The notes: generated by a model not told the origin, from the sequence alone. Positions 17,280 through 24,830 are shown, numbered from the stretch's first letter. The stretch is 25,146 bases of DNA from CAYLWN01 sp964387625 (GCA_964387625.1 CAYLWN010000014.1:1-25146), one strand, 5' to 3'. Numbers and translations are program-made.

Positions 17280-17285
17280 CCTCCT
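17280..17285 (-). promoter_or_regulatory. Canonical Shine-Dalgarno AGGAGG
   Basis: On the minus strand AGGAGG stands six bases ahead of the ATG at 17273. It is the only perfect site seen; most genes here have weak or no visible site and rely on overlap with the gene before. It shows the organism keeps an ordinary anti-Shine-Dalgarno sequence and suggests stronger or independent translation of the GDP-mannose dehydratase-like gene. Confidence 0.85.
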
Positions 17286-17307
17286 GATAAAATATCATAT
17301 TTTTTTA

Positions 17308-18597
17308 TTACCTGCCTACACTATAATATGCAAAACCTAATTTTTTCATCTTTTTGGGATCATAAATATTTCTCCCGTCGAAAATAATTGGTTTAGCCAT
17401 AATTTCTTTAATTTTGCTTAAATCCAATTGTCTGAATTCATTCCATTCTGTCACAATTACCAAAGCATGACAACTTTTAGCTGCTTCGTATGCATTCTGA
17501 CAAAAATTAATGTTCAAATTCATGTCTTCAGCTTTTGTCATCGCAATTGGATCATAAGCTTTTATTTTAGCATTTTTTTGCCTTAAATAGTTAATAATTT
17601 TTATTGATGGCGCTTCCCGCATATCATCGGTATTTGGTTTAAATGCTAAACCCAATATGCCAATTGTTTTATTATTTAATGATTTAAGTGTTTTTTCAAT
17701 TTTTTGAATAAAAAATGTACTTGCCTGCTCGTTTACTTCATCTACTGCTTTCAATAATTTAAAATCATACTCAACATCATGGGCTATAGCAATTAATGCT
17801 TTAACATCTTTTGGGAAACAACTGCCACCATATCCTACTCCTGGATACAGAAAAGCTCTTCCCAAACGTTTATCATAACCTACTCCTTCCAGCACTTGTT
17901 CTGCATCAGCTCCAACCTTTTCACATAAGAATGCCATGGCATTAGCAAATGAAATTTTAGTAGACAACAACGAGTTAGATGCATATTTAATCATTTCGGC
18001 AGTTTCTACATTACATATTAAGGTTTTACCATCAATTGGTTCATGCAGTTCCAATAATATTTTTTTAGCTTTTTCGCTTTCTGTACCAATTACTACCCTA
18101 TCAGGATGCAAAGTATCATTTAAAGCTGTTCCCTCCCGTAAAAATTCTGGACAAGATGCTATATCAAATAATGCTGTAGATTTTTTAGTTTGGATAATGA
18201 TCTTTCCTACTTTTCTATTGGTACCCGGAGGAACGGTACTTTTTGTTACAATTACCGTATATTTATCAATATTTTCAGCAATTGACTTAGCAGCTGCAAA
18301 TACAGCAGTCAAATCTGCTTCACCGTTTTTTTTAGCAGGGGTCCCAACAGCAATAAATACTACTTTTGCATTACTAACAGCTTCCTTATAATTAAGTGTA
18401 AATTTTATCCTTCCGGCTTTCATATTTCTTTTTACCATTTCTTCTAAACCTGGCTCATAAAAAGGCATTATTCCTTTTTTTAAATTGGCAATTTTTTCTT
18501 TAGTCCTACCCACAACCCAAACCGTATTTCCTAAATCCGCAAATACTGCTGCAGTGACTAAACCTACATAACCATGTCCAATAAAAGAAATTATCAT
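17308..18597 (-). CDS. ugd: UDP-glucose 6-dehydrogenase
   Basis: This 429-residue enzyme oxidises UDP-glucose to UDP-glucuronate with two NAD in the cytoplasm. It has the N-terminal Rossmann motif IGHGYVGL (6-13), PFYEPGLEE (45-53), VGTPAKKNGEADL (84-96), TKSTVPPGT (118-126), the mid-domain dimer region, and the catalytic thiol Cys260 in GYGGSCFPKD. The C-terminal domain has GLAFKPNTDDMREAPS. Length and motifs are those of a complete enzyme. Its start overlaps the stop of rmlD as ATGA. Its product feeds the UDP-xylose synthase-like gene two genes downstream. A UDP-N-acetylmannosamine dehydrogenase is excluded by the motif set as far as I can judge. Confidence 0.93.
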   Translation of the reverse strand: MIISFIGHGYVGLVTAAVFADLGNTVWVVGRTKEKIANLKKGIMPFYEPGLEEMVKRNMKAGRIKFTLNYKEAVSNAKVVFIAVGTPAKKNGEADLTAVFAAAKSIAENIDKYTVIVTKSTVPPGTNRKVGKIIIQTKKSTALFDIASCPEFLREGTALNDTLHPDRVVIGTESEKAKKILLELHEPIDGKTLICNVETAEMIKYASNSLLSTKISFANAMAFLCEKVGADAEQVLEGVGYDKRLGRAFLYPGVGYGGSCFPKDVKALIAIAHDVEYDFKLLKAVDEVNEQASTFFIQKIEKTLKSLNNKTIGILGLAFKPNTDDMREAPSIKIINYLRQKNAKIKAYDPIAMTKAEDMNLNINFCQNAYEAAKSCHALVIVTEWNEFRQLDLSKIKEIMAKPIIFDGRNIYDPKKMKKLGFAYYSVGR

Positions 18598-19466
18598 AAT
18601 ATTCCTTGTTTAATTATTTCATCTAAACCTTGGGAGAAAGATTTAGGTACAAAACCTAAGGTTTTTATTTTATCATTCTTAGTTCGTAACAGTAAGGGCC
18701 GAGGAGCAACGTTTTTATAAAATAATGCCGCAGTAGTTTTTTGTATCAAATTTTTGTTTAAATTTAATTTATGAGCAATTTCTAATGCTGCCATATATGG
18801 AGAAATCAAGGAATTTCCGACAACATGATAAATCCCTGATTGTTTTTGAGAAATCAACAAGTCTAAAGAAAATGCAATATCGTCAATAAATGTCGGAGCA
18901 AATATCATATCAGTTACTCCTTGTGTAACTTTACTTTCTTCTAAATTTGTTTTTATTTTATGAACAAAGTCTTTTTTTGTTAAACATTTAGCCCTATATG
19001 GATATGTAATTCTAACAACTAAATTATTCTTTTCTTTTAAGGTTATTTTTTCACCTTCATATTTAGTCACCCCATACCAATTGATTGGATCAGGCAGGTC
19101 TTGTTCCTGATAAAAATCTTTTTTTCCGGAAAAAACAAAATCTGAAGATATAAACAAAACTCTTTTATTTGTCTTTGCTGCTGCGTTGACAATATTACGT
19201 GTGCCTTCAACGTTGATATTCCAAGCATTACCTTTTTTCCCTAATTCTTTATCTATTTGGCACGCATTAACATCAGTTTTAGCAGCCAAATGCAACACCC
19301 ACACGGCCTTAGATGAAGTAAATTTATTTAAAACTGCAGTCTTATCTGTAATGTCTATACCCGTATCAAAACTTAAATCCTCAAAATTATATTTGCCAGA
19401 TAATAATTCTACAATACGGGAGCCTACCAATCCTGAAAGACCGGTACCTAATATTGAAATTTTCAT
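18594..19466 (-). CDS. rmlD: dTDP-4-dehydrorhamnose reductase
   Basis: This 290-residue SDR would reduce dTDP-4-keto-L-rhamnose to dTDP-L-rhamnose with NAD(P)H, the last step of the pathway. It starts KISILGTGLSGLVGS, a loose Rossmann motif, then HLAAKTDVNACQ (59-70), ISSDFVFSG (106-114) and Tyr131/Lys135 in YGVTKYEGE. The context is decisive, because it lies in an rmlA-cupin-NUDIX-rmlB-rmlD order with ATGA overlaps on both sides. Similarity to textbook RmlD is moderate (AAxTxV and SSDFVFxG are kept), so a related 4-ketosugar reductase is possible. Confidence 0.85.
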   Translation of the reverse strand: MKISILGTGLSGLVGSRIVELLSGKYNFEDLSFDTGIDITDKTAVLNKFTSSKAVWVLHLAAKTDVNACQIDKELGKKGNAWNINVEGTRNIVNAAAKTNKRVLFISSDFVFSGKKDFYQEQDLPDPINWYGVTKYEGEKITLKEKNNLVVRITYPYRAKCLTKKDFVHKIKTNLEESKVTQGVTDMIFAPTFIDDIAFSLDLLISQKQSGIYHVVGNSLISPYMAALEIAHKLNLNKNLIQKTTAALFYKNVAPRPLLLRTKNDKIKTLGFVPKSFSQGLDEIIKQGIL

Positions 19467-20473
19467 TGATGATATTGTTTTTGATAATAATTTTTATAAG
19501 AACCATCTTTAATTTTTTTCCACCATTCCTTGTGTTGCTGATACCAAATTATGGTATTTTTTAAATTCGTATCAAAATCATATGCAGGCGTCCATTTTAA
19601 TTCATTTTTAATTTTTGTCCAATTAACTGCATATTTTCTATCATGCCCTAGCCTATCCTTTACATATTCTATTTTATTTTCATCTTTTTCCATAAATCGG
19701 AGAATTTTTTTAACAATTTCTAAATTTGAAATATCCTCAGTTACTCCTCCAATACAATAGGTTTGTCCTATTTTTCCTTTTCGCAAAACCGCATCAATTG
19801 CCCGGCAATGATCTTCCACGTATAACCAATCGCGTACGTATAAACCGTCACCGTAAACCGGTATTTTATTCCCCTCAATAATGTTAGTAATAGCTAGAGG
19901 AATCAATTTTTCAGGGTATTGATAGGGACCATAATTGTTTGAACAATTTGTAATTGTTATCGGCAAGCCAAAAGTGTGAAAATATGCTCGAACAATATGA
20001 TCAGAGCCCGCTTTACTTGCAGCATATGGACTTCTGGGATTATATAAAGTTTTTTCATCAAATTTAGTATCTGATTTTAAATCAAGTGCCCCAAAAACTT
20101 CATCTGTTGATACATGATGGAATCTTTTAATTTTATTTTTTAACGATGCTTCTAATAATACTTGAGTTCCGATAACATTAGTTTTTAAAAAAACCGATGG
20201 ATCCGAAATTGACCTGTCAACATGAGATTCAGCAGCAAAGTGGACAACAATATCTACTTCGTTAAGCGCCTGATTAACTTGAATAGGATTTGTAATATCA
20301 CCATGAATAAAAGAATAGTTGGGATTTTTTTCAACAGTGATTAAATTTTCTAAATTACCCGCATAAGTGAGACTATCTAAATTGACAATTTTATCAAGAG
20401 GATATTTTTTCATCCAATAAAGAATAAAATTTGAACCAATAAAACCCGCACCACCTGTAACTAATAATTTCAT
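19463..20473 (-). CDS. rmlB: dTDP-glucose 4,6-dehydratase
   Basis: This 336-residue enzyme converts dTDP-glucose to dTDP-4-keto-6-deoxyglucose with bound NAD. It has KLLVTGGAGFIGSNF, HFAAESHVDRSI, STDEVFG (122-128, with the Asp-Glu acid-base pair), Tyr150/Lys154 in SPYAASKAGSD, and NCSNNYGPYQYPEKLIP. The frame starts at a TTG at 20479, but the ATG at 20473 aligns with the family start and is preferred. The NUDIX gene stops at 20476, two bases before this ATG. It ends in an ATGA overlap with rmlD. Confidence 0.95.
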   Translation of the reverse strand: MKLLVTGGAGFIGSNFILYWMKKYPLDKIVNLDSLTYAGNLENLITVEKNPNYSFIHGDITNPIQVNQALNEVDIVVHFAAESHVDRSISDPSVFLKTNVIGTQVLLEASLKNKIKRFHHVSTDEVFGALDLKSDTKFDEKTLYNPRSPYAASKAGSDHIVRAYFHTFGLPITITNCSNNYGPYQYPEKLIPLAITNIIEGNKIPVYGDGLYVRDWLYVEDHCRAIDAVLRKGKIGQTYCIGGVTEDISNLEIVKKILRFMEKDENKIEYVKDRLGHDRKYAVNWTKIKNELKWTPAYDFDTNLKNTIIWYQQHKEWWKKIKDGSYKNYYQKQYHQ

Positions 20474-20475
20474 AT

Positions 20476-20946
20476 TCAATAAATTAAGGGCAGTTTAAAA
20501 TGTTTTTTTCGGTATTCTATATATAATTTTATCGATTCTCCGATATCAAATGCAAATTCTGAAAAAGGTATCAATTTGTCAAAAGAAATCCATTCAACTT
20601 TTGATGATTCTGCATCGTGCTTTTGTATCTGTTTTAACGGTTTTAATAAAAATTCCAAAACTACATTTTGTCTGTCTTCATGAGGCCTGTGAGGATTTGA
20701 ATTTATTCTAAACAATTCTATAATCTCACACTGCCATCCTGTTTCTTCCTGAACTTCTCTTAATATCCCTTCTTTAGCTGTTTCATCACGGTTTAAAAAT
20801 CCTCCAGGTATTGTCCATTTACCTGTTTCTAGCAAATCTCCTGCTCTTTTTTCCAATAAAAGTTTTCCATCCATCTCAACAATGGCATGAGTTACTACAT
20901 GTCTTAATGATGCTGAAATACCGTCTTCAAATTTACAAATTAACAT
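20476..20946 (-). CDS. NUDIX hydrolase
   Basis: This 156-residue protein has a perfect Nudix box from Gly49 to Trp71: G-x5-E-x7-REVQEETGW with metal-binding glutamates. It opens with residues typical of ADP-ribose- or nucleotide-sugar-type NUDIX enzymes (VVTHAIVEMDGKLLLEKR). It would cleave a nucleoside diphosphate linked to another group. It sits between the cupin and rmlB in the dTDP-sugar operon, six bases after the cupin stop, so a role in tuning or cleaning nucleotide sugars is a reasonable guess; a general housekeeping function is equally possible. The substrate cannot be read from sequence. Confidence 0.9.
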   Translation of the reverse strand: MLICKFEDGISASLRHVVTHAIVEMDGKLLLEKRAGDLLETGKWTIPGGFLNRDETAKEGILREVQEETGWQCEIIELFRINSNPHRPHEDRQNVVLEFLLKPLKQIQKHDAESSKVEWISFDKLIPFSEFAFDIGESIKLYIEYRKKHFKLPLIY

Positions 20947-20952
20947 AGAGGA

Positions 20953-21372
20953 TTATTTTACTATGCCTTTAAATAATTCTTCTTCTGTATAATCCACCTG
21001 TTCACCTTTTAAAGATGGATCATATGCTGGATCAGGATAATTGATAAGCCAAGCTTCTTCGCTACCTATATTTTGTAAACCAGTTGGAGTATTTTTTGGA
21101 ATAGTTAGCTTCTTCCCAACAGTTAATATGTGTTCTTCTTTTTTGCCATTTATAAATAAAATTATTTTCATTGTGCCTTTGATACAAATATATCTGGCAG
21201 CTCTTATTCGATGTAAATGATAACCTTTAAACCCACCGGGACTTGCGGCAGATAAATAAGCTACGGTTTTATTACCGTCTTTGAACAATTCCATTAAAAA
21301 ACCGTTTTCTTTGCCATTTAAGTCAAAAGTTGGAACCTTTTTTGCTAAATCTTCTGAAACATTAGTAATCAT
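20953..21372 (-). CDS. Short RmlC/WxcM-like cupin, candidate dTDP-4-keto-6-deoxyglucose 3,5-epimerase or isomerase
   Basis: This 139-residue single-domain cupin has GFKGYHLHRIRAARYICIKG (47-66), placing His52 and His54 where RmlC and FdtA/WxcM-type enzymes keep their active-site histidines. Later come PKNTPTGLQN, and NYPDPAYDPSLKG, which resembles the RmlC C-terminus. Classical RmlC has about 180 residues, so this one is shorter. It is the only gene here that could do the 3,5-epimerisation between RmlB and RmlD, and its place in an rmlA-?-NUDIX-rmlB-rmlD run supports that role. An FdtA-like 3,4-ketoisomerase would lead to another sugar. Confidence 0.75.
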   Translation of the reverse strand: MITNVSEDLAKKVPTFDLNGKENGFLMELFKDGNKTVAYLSAASPGGFKGYHLHRIRAARYICIKGTMKIILFINGKKEEHILTVGKKLTIPKNTPTGLQNIGSEEAWLINYPDPAYDPSLKGEQVDYTEEELFKGIVK

Positions 21373-21378
21373 ATATTT

Positions 21379-22119
21379 TCAATTTCCAGATTTAATAAAT
21401 TCCGAAACTAAATTATTTGCCCGTAATAACTCGTCATATGAAGTGCCTGCATCAATCCACCAACCATCCATAATTTCGCAAGTCAGTGTTCCCTGACGTA
21501 AATATTTATTATTTAAATCTGTGACTTCAAGCTCTAATCTTGCCGAAGGTTTTTGATCATGAATATATTTATATACTTGATTGTCATACATATAAATTCC
21601 GGTTTGAGCCAAGTCTGATTTAGGATGTTCCGGTTTTTCTTCTACTGAAATTACCTTTCCTTTTTTATCTAATTCGACTACTCCATATTGCTTATTTTCT
21701 GTGGGCATTTTTTTAGCAAAAATTTTTGCGCCTTTTTCTTGATGTTCAAAATCTTTAACAGCTTCTGTTAAATTGTGGTTAAAAATATTATCTCCTAAAA
21801 TCACCAGTATTTTACCATTCACGGAAAAATCTTCAGCAAGTGATATGGCTTGAGCAATTCCACTTCCGGCATCTTCCTGTATCGCATAAGATAATTTTAA
21901 ATTAAAATTTTTTCCTGATCTTAGCAAATTGATAAATTGAGGTAAATGTTCTACAGAACTGGTAATTAATACTTCTTTTATACCAGCTCTTTGCATTGAT
22001 TCAAGCGCATAAAAAATCATGGGTTTATTATAAACAGGTAATAAATGTTTATTTGTAACCCATGTTAATGGCCTCAACCTAGTTGCTTTTCCTCCGGCTA
22101 AAATTACGCCTTTCATCAT
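21379..22119 (-). CDS. rmlA: Glucose-1-phosphate thymidylyltransferase, short type
   Basis: This 246-residue enzyme makes dTDP-glucose from glucose-1-phosphate and dTTP, the first step of the dTDP-sugar pathway. It shows VILAGGKATRLRPLT, NKHLLPVYNKPMIFY, LGDNIF with the metal-binding Asp, VEEKPEHPKS and EVTDLNNKY. GKATRL replaces the commoner GxGTRL. The frame opens at a TTG at 22131, but the two ATG codons at 22119 and 22116 agree with the family start; I chose 22119. The gene before it stops at 22121, so spacing is one base. No Shine-Dalgarno is visible and coupling is likely. The short form is unlike the ~290-residue RmlA of Gammaproteobacteria. Confidence 0.93.
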   Translation of the reverse strand: MMKGVILAGGKATRLRPLTWVTNKHLLPVYNKPMIFYALESMQRAGIKEVLITSSVEHLPQFINLLRSGKNFNLKLSYAIQEDAGSGIAQAISLAEDFSVNGKILVILGDNIFNHNLTEAVKDFEHQEKGAKIFAKKMPTENKQYGVVELDKKGKVISVEEKPEHPKSDLAQTGIYMYDNQVYKYIHDQKPSARLELEVTDLNNKYLRQGTLTCEIMDGWWIDAGTSYDELLRANNLVSEFIKSGN

Positions 22120-22120
22120 A

Positions 22121-22414
22121 TTAGTGTACAAAAAGAATTAATGCCCAAAGTATACCTATGCCCAAAAGAGCAATTGAGCAATATTCTATCACAATTTTCC
22201 AATTTAAATCCCGCTCATAGTAATGATGAAAAATTCCCCAAAAAGCATATGCAACTGCCGTCAGCACCACAATCTGCAACTGTTTCATTGAATCTCCAAA
22301 ACATCTGACAAAAGAGAAAAAACCTGTTGCAATTAGAAGAAATAGAATTGCAAATTGATAAACATGATGATGTTTGCGTTGATAATGTATATTTAATCTA
22401 GCTGATGAATACAT
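22121..22414 (-). CDS. Small three-helix membrane protein of unknown function
   Basis: This 97-residue protein starts with a basic, His-rich cytoplasmic-type segment (YQRKHHHVYQ) and has three hydrophobic segments near 20-36, 45-62 and 73-96. A second His pair (FHHYYERD) lies between helices two and three. I recognise no family. Its stop is immediately followed by rmlA, and it is the first gene after the heptamer array, so it heads the sugar-nucleotide operon. No Shine-Dalgarno is seen ahead of the ATG at 22414. The ORF looks real because it ends exactly at the next gene. Confidence 0.7.
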   Translation of the reverse strand: MYSSARLNIHYQRKHHHVYQFAILFLLIATGFFSFVRCFGDSMKQLQIVVLTAVAYAFWGIFHHYYERDLNWKIVIEYCSIALLGIGILWALILFVH

Positions 22415-22446
22415 AATTTAATAATTTTTTTTTATTGGACATTGAT
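22415..22446 (-). promoter_or_regulatory. AT-rich leader between heptamer array and the sugar-nucleotide operon
   Basis: These 32 bases hold a run of nine A on the minus strand followed by ATTATTAAATT and the ATG. No confident -35/-10 pair is seen. As the array lies directly upstream, any promoter of this operon must overlap the array, sit in the A-rich leader, or lie within the CAP gene. Confidence 0.3.
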
Positions 22447-22507
22447 CATTTAGCATTTAGCATTTAGCATTTAGCATTTAGCATTTAGCATTTAGCATTT
22501 AGCATTT
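22447..22507. repeat. 7-bp tandem repeat, 8 full copies plus a partial
   Basis: The unit CATTTAG (AGCATTT in another phase; CTAAATG on the minus strand) repeats perfectly from 22447 to 22502, and a ninth partial CATTT ends at 22507. The array abuts the TAG stop of the CAP gene (22510-22508) with no base between, and ends 33 bases ahead of the next start. There are no spacers, so it is not CRISPR. A heptamer changes spacing, and repeats without mismatches imply recent or ongoing slippage. It might tune the promoter of the rml operon, bind a protein, or be neutral. Confidence 0.95.
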
Positions 22508-23473
22508 CTATATTATACTCCCAAAAGACATAAACCAAATAAAACCTGTTATTAAAAATAAAAATAATAAATGCGCTAAATTTTTACCTCCAACTCTGAC
22601 TACTTTCTTTTTCCATACAAATACTGCATCAACTGCTAAAATTATCATCAATATTGAAGCAATCGCAAGAGTCAGGGTTTTGGATATTTTTCCGATATCA
22701 AATATAGGACTTTTAACAACTGATCCAGCGATAGGAAGTATTTCAACCGGTTTTGGAGGAGTGGGGACAGATCCAATGGTAGATATTTTATTATATATAT
22801 TTTCTTCACTTAAATATTGAGTTCCTAATGAAACTTCATCAGCTTTAGCTTGAGTGGGAGGAATAATTTCCGTTGTTTTAGCAACTGGTGCTTGTGCAAT
22901 TTCCGGTGCGGATAATTTATTACCAAACATTTGTACGACCAAAGTTGTTTCTTCACCATTAAGTGTGCCGTTTACAACGGCAAAACCAACGTCAGAATAT
23001 TCTGATCTTAAGATATTTTCTTTATGTGTGGCTGAATTCATCCACGCTTGAACAACGCCGTCGGAATCTGCAAAATTTTTAGCTAAATTTTCTCCGGCTA
23101 CGGTATATACATAGCCTGAACCGTTGATAAAATCCCAGGGTGTTTTTCCCTGCGGAGAATTATGCGCCCAATAATTATTGGCAAACATGTCAGCTGCTTT
23201 CTGCATGGCAGCAGTAGAAAGCCGATTATCCAACGCCAATGGATTCAGCCCACTCTCAGCCCGTTTTTGATTAGTTAAAATTAGCAATTTATCTGTTTGT
23301 ATGTCAGTTGCAAAACCTAATATATTGGGATTAATTTTACTGATTGTTCTAACGGATAAACTAAATATGAAGAATATCAATACATATACTGCCAAAAAAT
23401 CAGCATGCAGAAGCTTGGCTTTGAAATTATTTGTATGATGCGGTATAAAAAGATGCTTGAAAAAATTAATCAT
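22508..23473 (-). CDS. Membrane-anchored CAP/SCP-domain (YkwD-like) protein
   Basis: This 321-residue protein has a likely N-terminal transmembrane segment (about 27-44), then a CAP domain (about 60-185) with NQKRAESGLNPL, the cavity residues His104 (YWAHNSP), Glu128 (AGENLA) and His150 (SATHKENIL), and SDVGFAV. A Pro/Thr-rich linker follows, and two more hydrophobic segments lie near 263-283 and 298-319. The CAP domain would sit outside the membrane. Bacterial CAP proteins are found at the cell surface, and their activity is rarely known. It ends next to the heptamer array and lies downstream of the MFS gene after 44 bases. The three-helix anchoring with both termini placed in the membrane is less common than a plain secreted CAP protein. 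Confidence 0.88.
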   Translation of the reverse strand: MINFFKHLFIPHHTNNFKAKLLHADFLAVYVLIFFIFSLSVRTISKINPNILGFATDIQTDKLLILTNQKRAESGLNPLALDNRLSTAAMQKAADMFANNYWAHNSPQGKTPWDFINGSGYVYTVAGENLAKNFADSDGVVQAWMNSATHKENILRSEYSDVGFAVVNGTLNGEETTLVVQMFGNKLSAPEIAQAPVAKTTEIIPPTQAKADEVSLGTQYLSEENIYNKISTIGSVPTPPKPVEILPIAGSVVKSPIFDIGKISKTLTLAIASILMIILAVDAVFVWKKKVVRVGGKNLAHLLFLFLITGFIWFMSFGSII

Positions 23474-23474
23474 G

Positions 23475-23501
23475 CCTAATTACAGATTAACGTAAATTAG
23501 G
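23475..23501. promoter_or_regulatory. Imperfect inverted repeat ahead of the CAP gene
   Basis: CCTAATTAC (23475-23483) pairs with GTAAATTAGG (23492-23501) with one bulged base and an eight-base loop. It lies one base upstream of the CAP start codon, in the 44-base gap after the MFS gene. On the minus strand no T run follows, so it is not a standard terminator. It could be an operator or a leader hairpin near the start. Confidence 0.45.
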
Positions 23502-23517
23502 TAACACGTGCAAGTGG

Positions 23518-24687
23518 TTATATTGAATATTTATTCTTGAAGGAAAATAAAACGATAAAAGAGATGATTGCCATCATACTACCATAATAAAAAGTGGCTG
23601 CAGGATTAATGCTGCTCCACAACACTCCTCCAATAAAAGATGCTAAAAATCCAGCTATAGCAATTAATGTCTGTTGTAAACCAAAAAATGTTGCAGATTC
23701 TTTTTTTGTTATAAATTCAGAAATATATGCTTTGGCTACTCCATCAGTTGCTGCAATATAAAGTCCGTAGATAGGGAAAATAAACCATAACCAAAAAGGA
23801 TTTTGATTGATTCCGAATAAGAAATAGACAAAAGCAAAAATTAATAATCCTCCGGCAAATACTCGTCTGGCTCCAATTTTATCTGCTAATTGTCCTATAG
23901 GAGTGGCAAATATTGTTTGAACAATATTATATAAAACATAAACTAAAACAACGAGAGTTGTAGTTAAACCTAAATTTTTAGCTTGTAGTAATATAAATGC
24001 ATCAGAACTATTTCCTAATGCAAAAATGAAATTAATTATTAAAAATAATCTTAACTTTGGAGAAATATTTTTCCAGGACAATTTAACAAATTCCCGTTTT
24101 TCCTCTATTGCTTCTTTTTTCTTTTCTTGTACAAATATAATTAATAAAATTACACCAATAACTGCTGGTATTGCAGCGATAAAGAAAACAGTCCGCATAT
24201 TTTCTTTAAAAATCATTAATAAAATTAATGCTAATAATGGCCCGACAACTGCACCCATTGAATCAAAGGCCCGATGAAATCCAAAAATAAAACCTTTATT
24301 TTGTGGTGTAGCATTTTCAAGTAATATGCTATCCCGGGGTGCAGTACGCAGTCCTTTACCAATCCTGTCTATGAATCTCGCAAATAACACTAAAGGCCAA
24401 GTGTAAGAAAGTCCGATTAAAATTTTAGAAATTGCGCCAAAGCTATATCCGGTAACCACAAATGGTTTTCTTTTTTGCAGATAATCAGAAATATATCCAA
24501 AAATAAATTTTCCGATACTGGCTGTTCCTTCTGCAATGCCTTCAATCAATCCAACTATTGCAACCGGAACACCTAAAACTGTGGTTAAAAAAATCGGCAC
24601 AATCGGATAAATCATTTCCGAAGCAGTATCATTGAAAAAACTTACTAAACCTAAAAGAAAAACATTTTTCGGAATTCTTTTGAACAT
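23518..24687 (-). CDS. MFS transporter of unknown substrate
   Basis: This 389-residue protein has about twelve hydrophobic segments. The start MFKRIPKNVFLLGLVSFFND leads into FFNDTASEMIYPIVPIFL and GLIEGIAEGTASIGK, then the loop GYISDYLQKRKP, an MFS motif-A-like segment, and RIGKGLRTAPRD. The C-terminal half repeats the pattern with GQLADKIGARR. These are features of a drug/sugar-efflux-like MFS branch; the substrate is unknown. The frame is open as far as 24753, but those extra 22 codons come from an inverted-repeat element, so the ATG at 24687 is chosen. An ATG at 24702 is also possible. No Shine-Dalgarno is visible. Confidence 0.85.
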   Translation of the reverse strand: MFKRIPKNVFLLGLVSFFNDTASEMIYPIVPIFLTTVLGVPVAIVGLIEGIAEGTASIGKFIFGYISDYLQKRKPFVVTGYSFGAISKILIGLSYTWPLVLFARFIDRIGKGLRTAPRDSILLENATPQNKGFIFGFHRAFDSMGAVVGPLLALILLMIFKENMRTVFFIAAIPAVIGVILLIIFVQEKKKEAIEEKREFVKLSWKNISPKLRLFLIINFIFALGNSSDAFILLQAKNLGLTTTLVVLVYVLYNIVQTIFATPIGQLADKIGARRVFAGGLLIFAFVYFLFGINQNPFWLWFIFPIYGLYIAATDGVAKAYISEFITKKESATFFGLQQTLIAIAGFLASFIGGVLWSSINPAATFYYGSMMAIISFIVLFSFKNKYSI

Positions 24688-24696
24688 AATTACTAA

Positions 24697-24790
24697 TGTC
24701 ATGCTGGAGCGTAGCGATAGCATCTCTTTGTTAATTAAGATTCTATCGTCCACGATCCGCCAACTGGCGGATCGGGACTCCAGAATGACA
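24697..24790. mobile_element. Small inverted-repeat element, ~94 bp (MITE/REP-like), copy 1
   Basis: The element begins TGTCATGCTGGAG and ends CTCCAGAATGACA, inverted repeats that match in 12 of 13 positions. Inside is a hairpin with nine-base arms, GATCCGCCA (24754-24762) and TGGCGGATC (24765-24773). It is far richer in G+C than its surroundings. It has no coding capacity and lies nine bases ahead of the MFS start. Its family is shared with the element at 24831, and its TGTCAT...GAGCG-type ends recall dispersed repeats in many bacterial genomes (from memory). Confidence 0.75.
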
Positions 24791-24830
24791 TGTTAATACT
24801 TATTTATTAAGTACTATTTTATACCATATT

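Noticed and set aside
17936..18391. 151-codon plus-strand open frame inside ugd
   Set aside because: It is antisense to the conserved coding sequence of ugd and shows no recognisable feature.
22447..22507. Tandem repeat as a CRISPR array
   Set aside because: The units are 7 bp with no spacers between them, and no cas gene is present.
23475..23501. Rho-independent terminator for the MFS gene
   Set aside because: The stem is AT-rich with a long loop and no T run follows on the minus strand.
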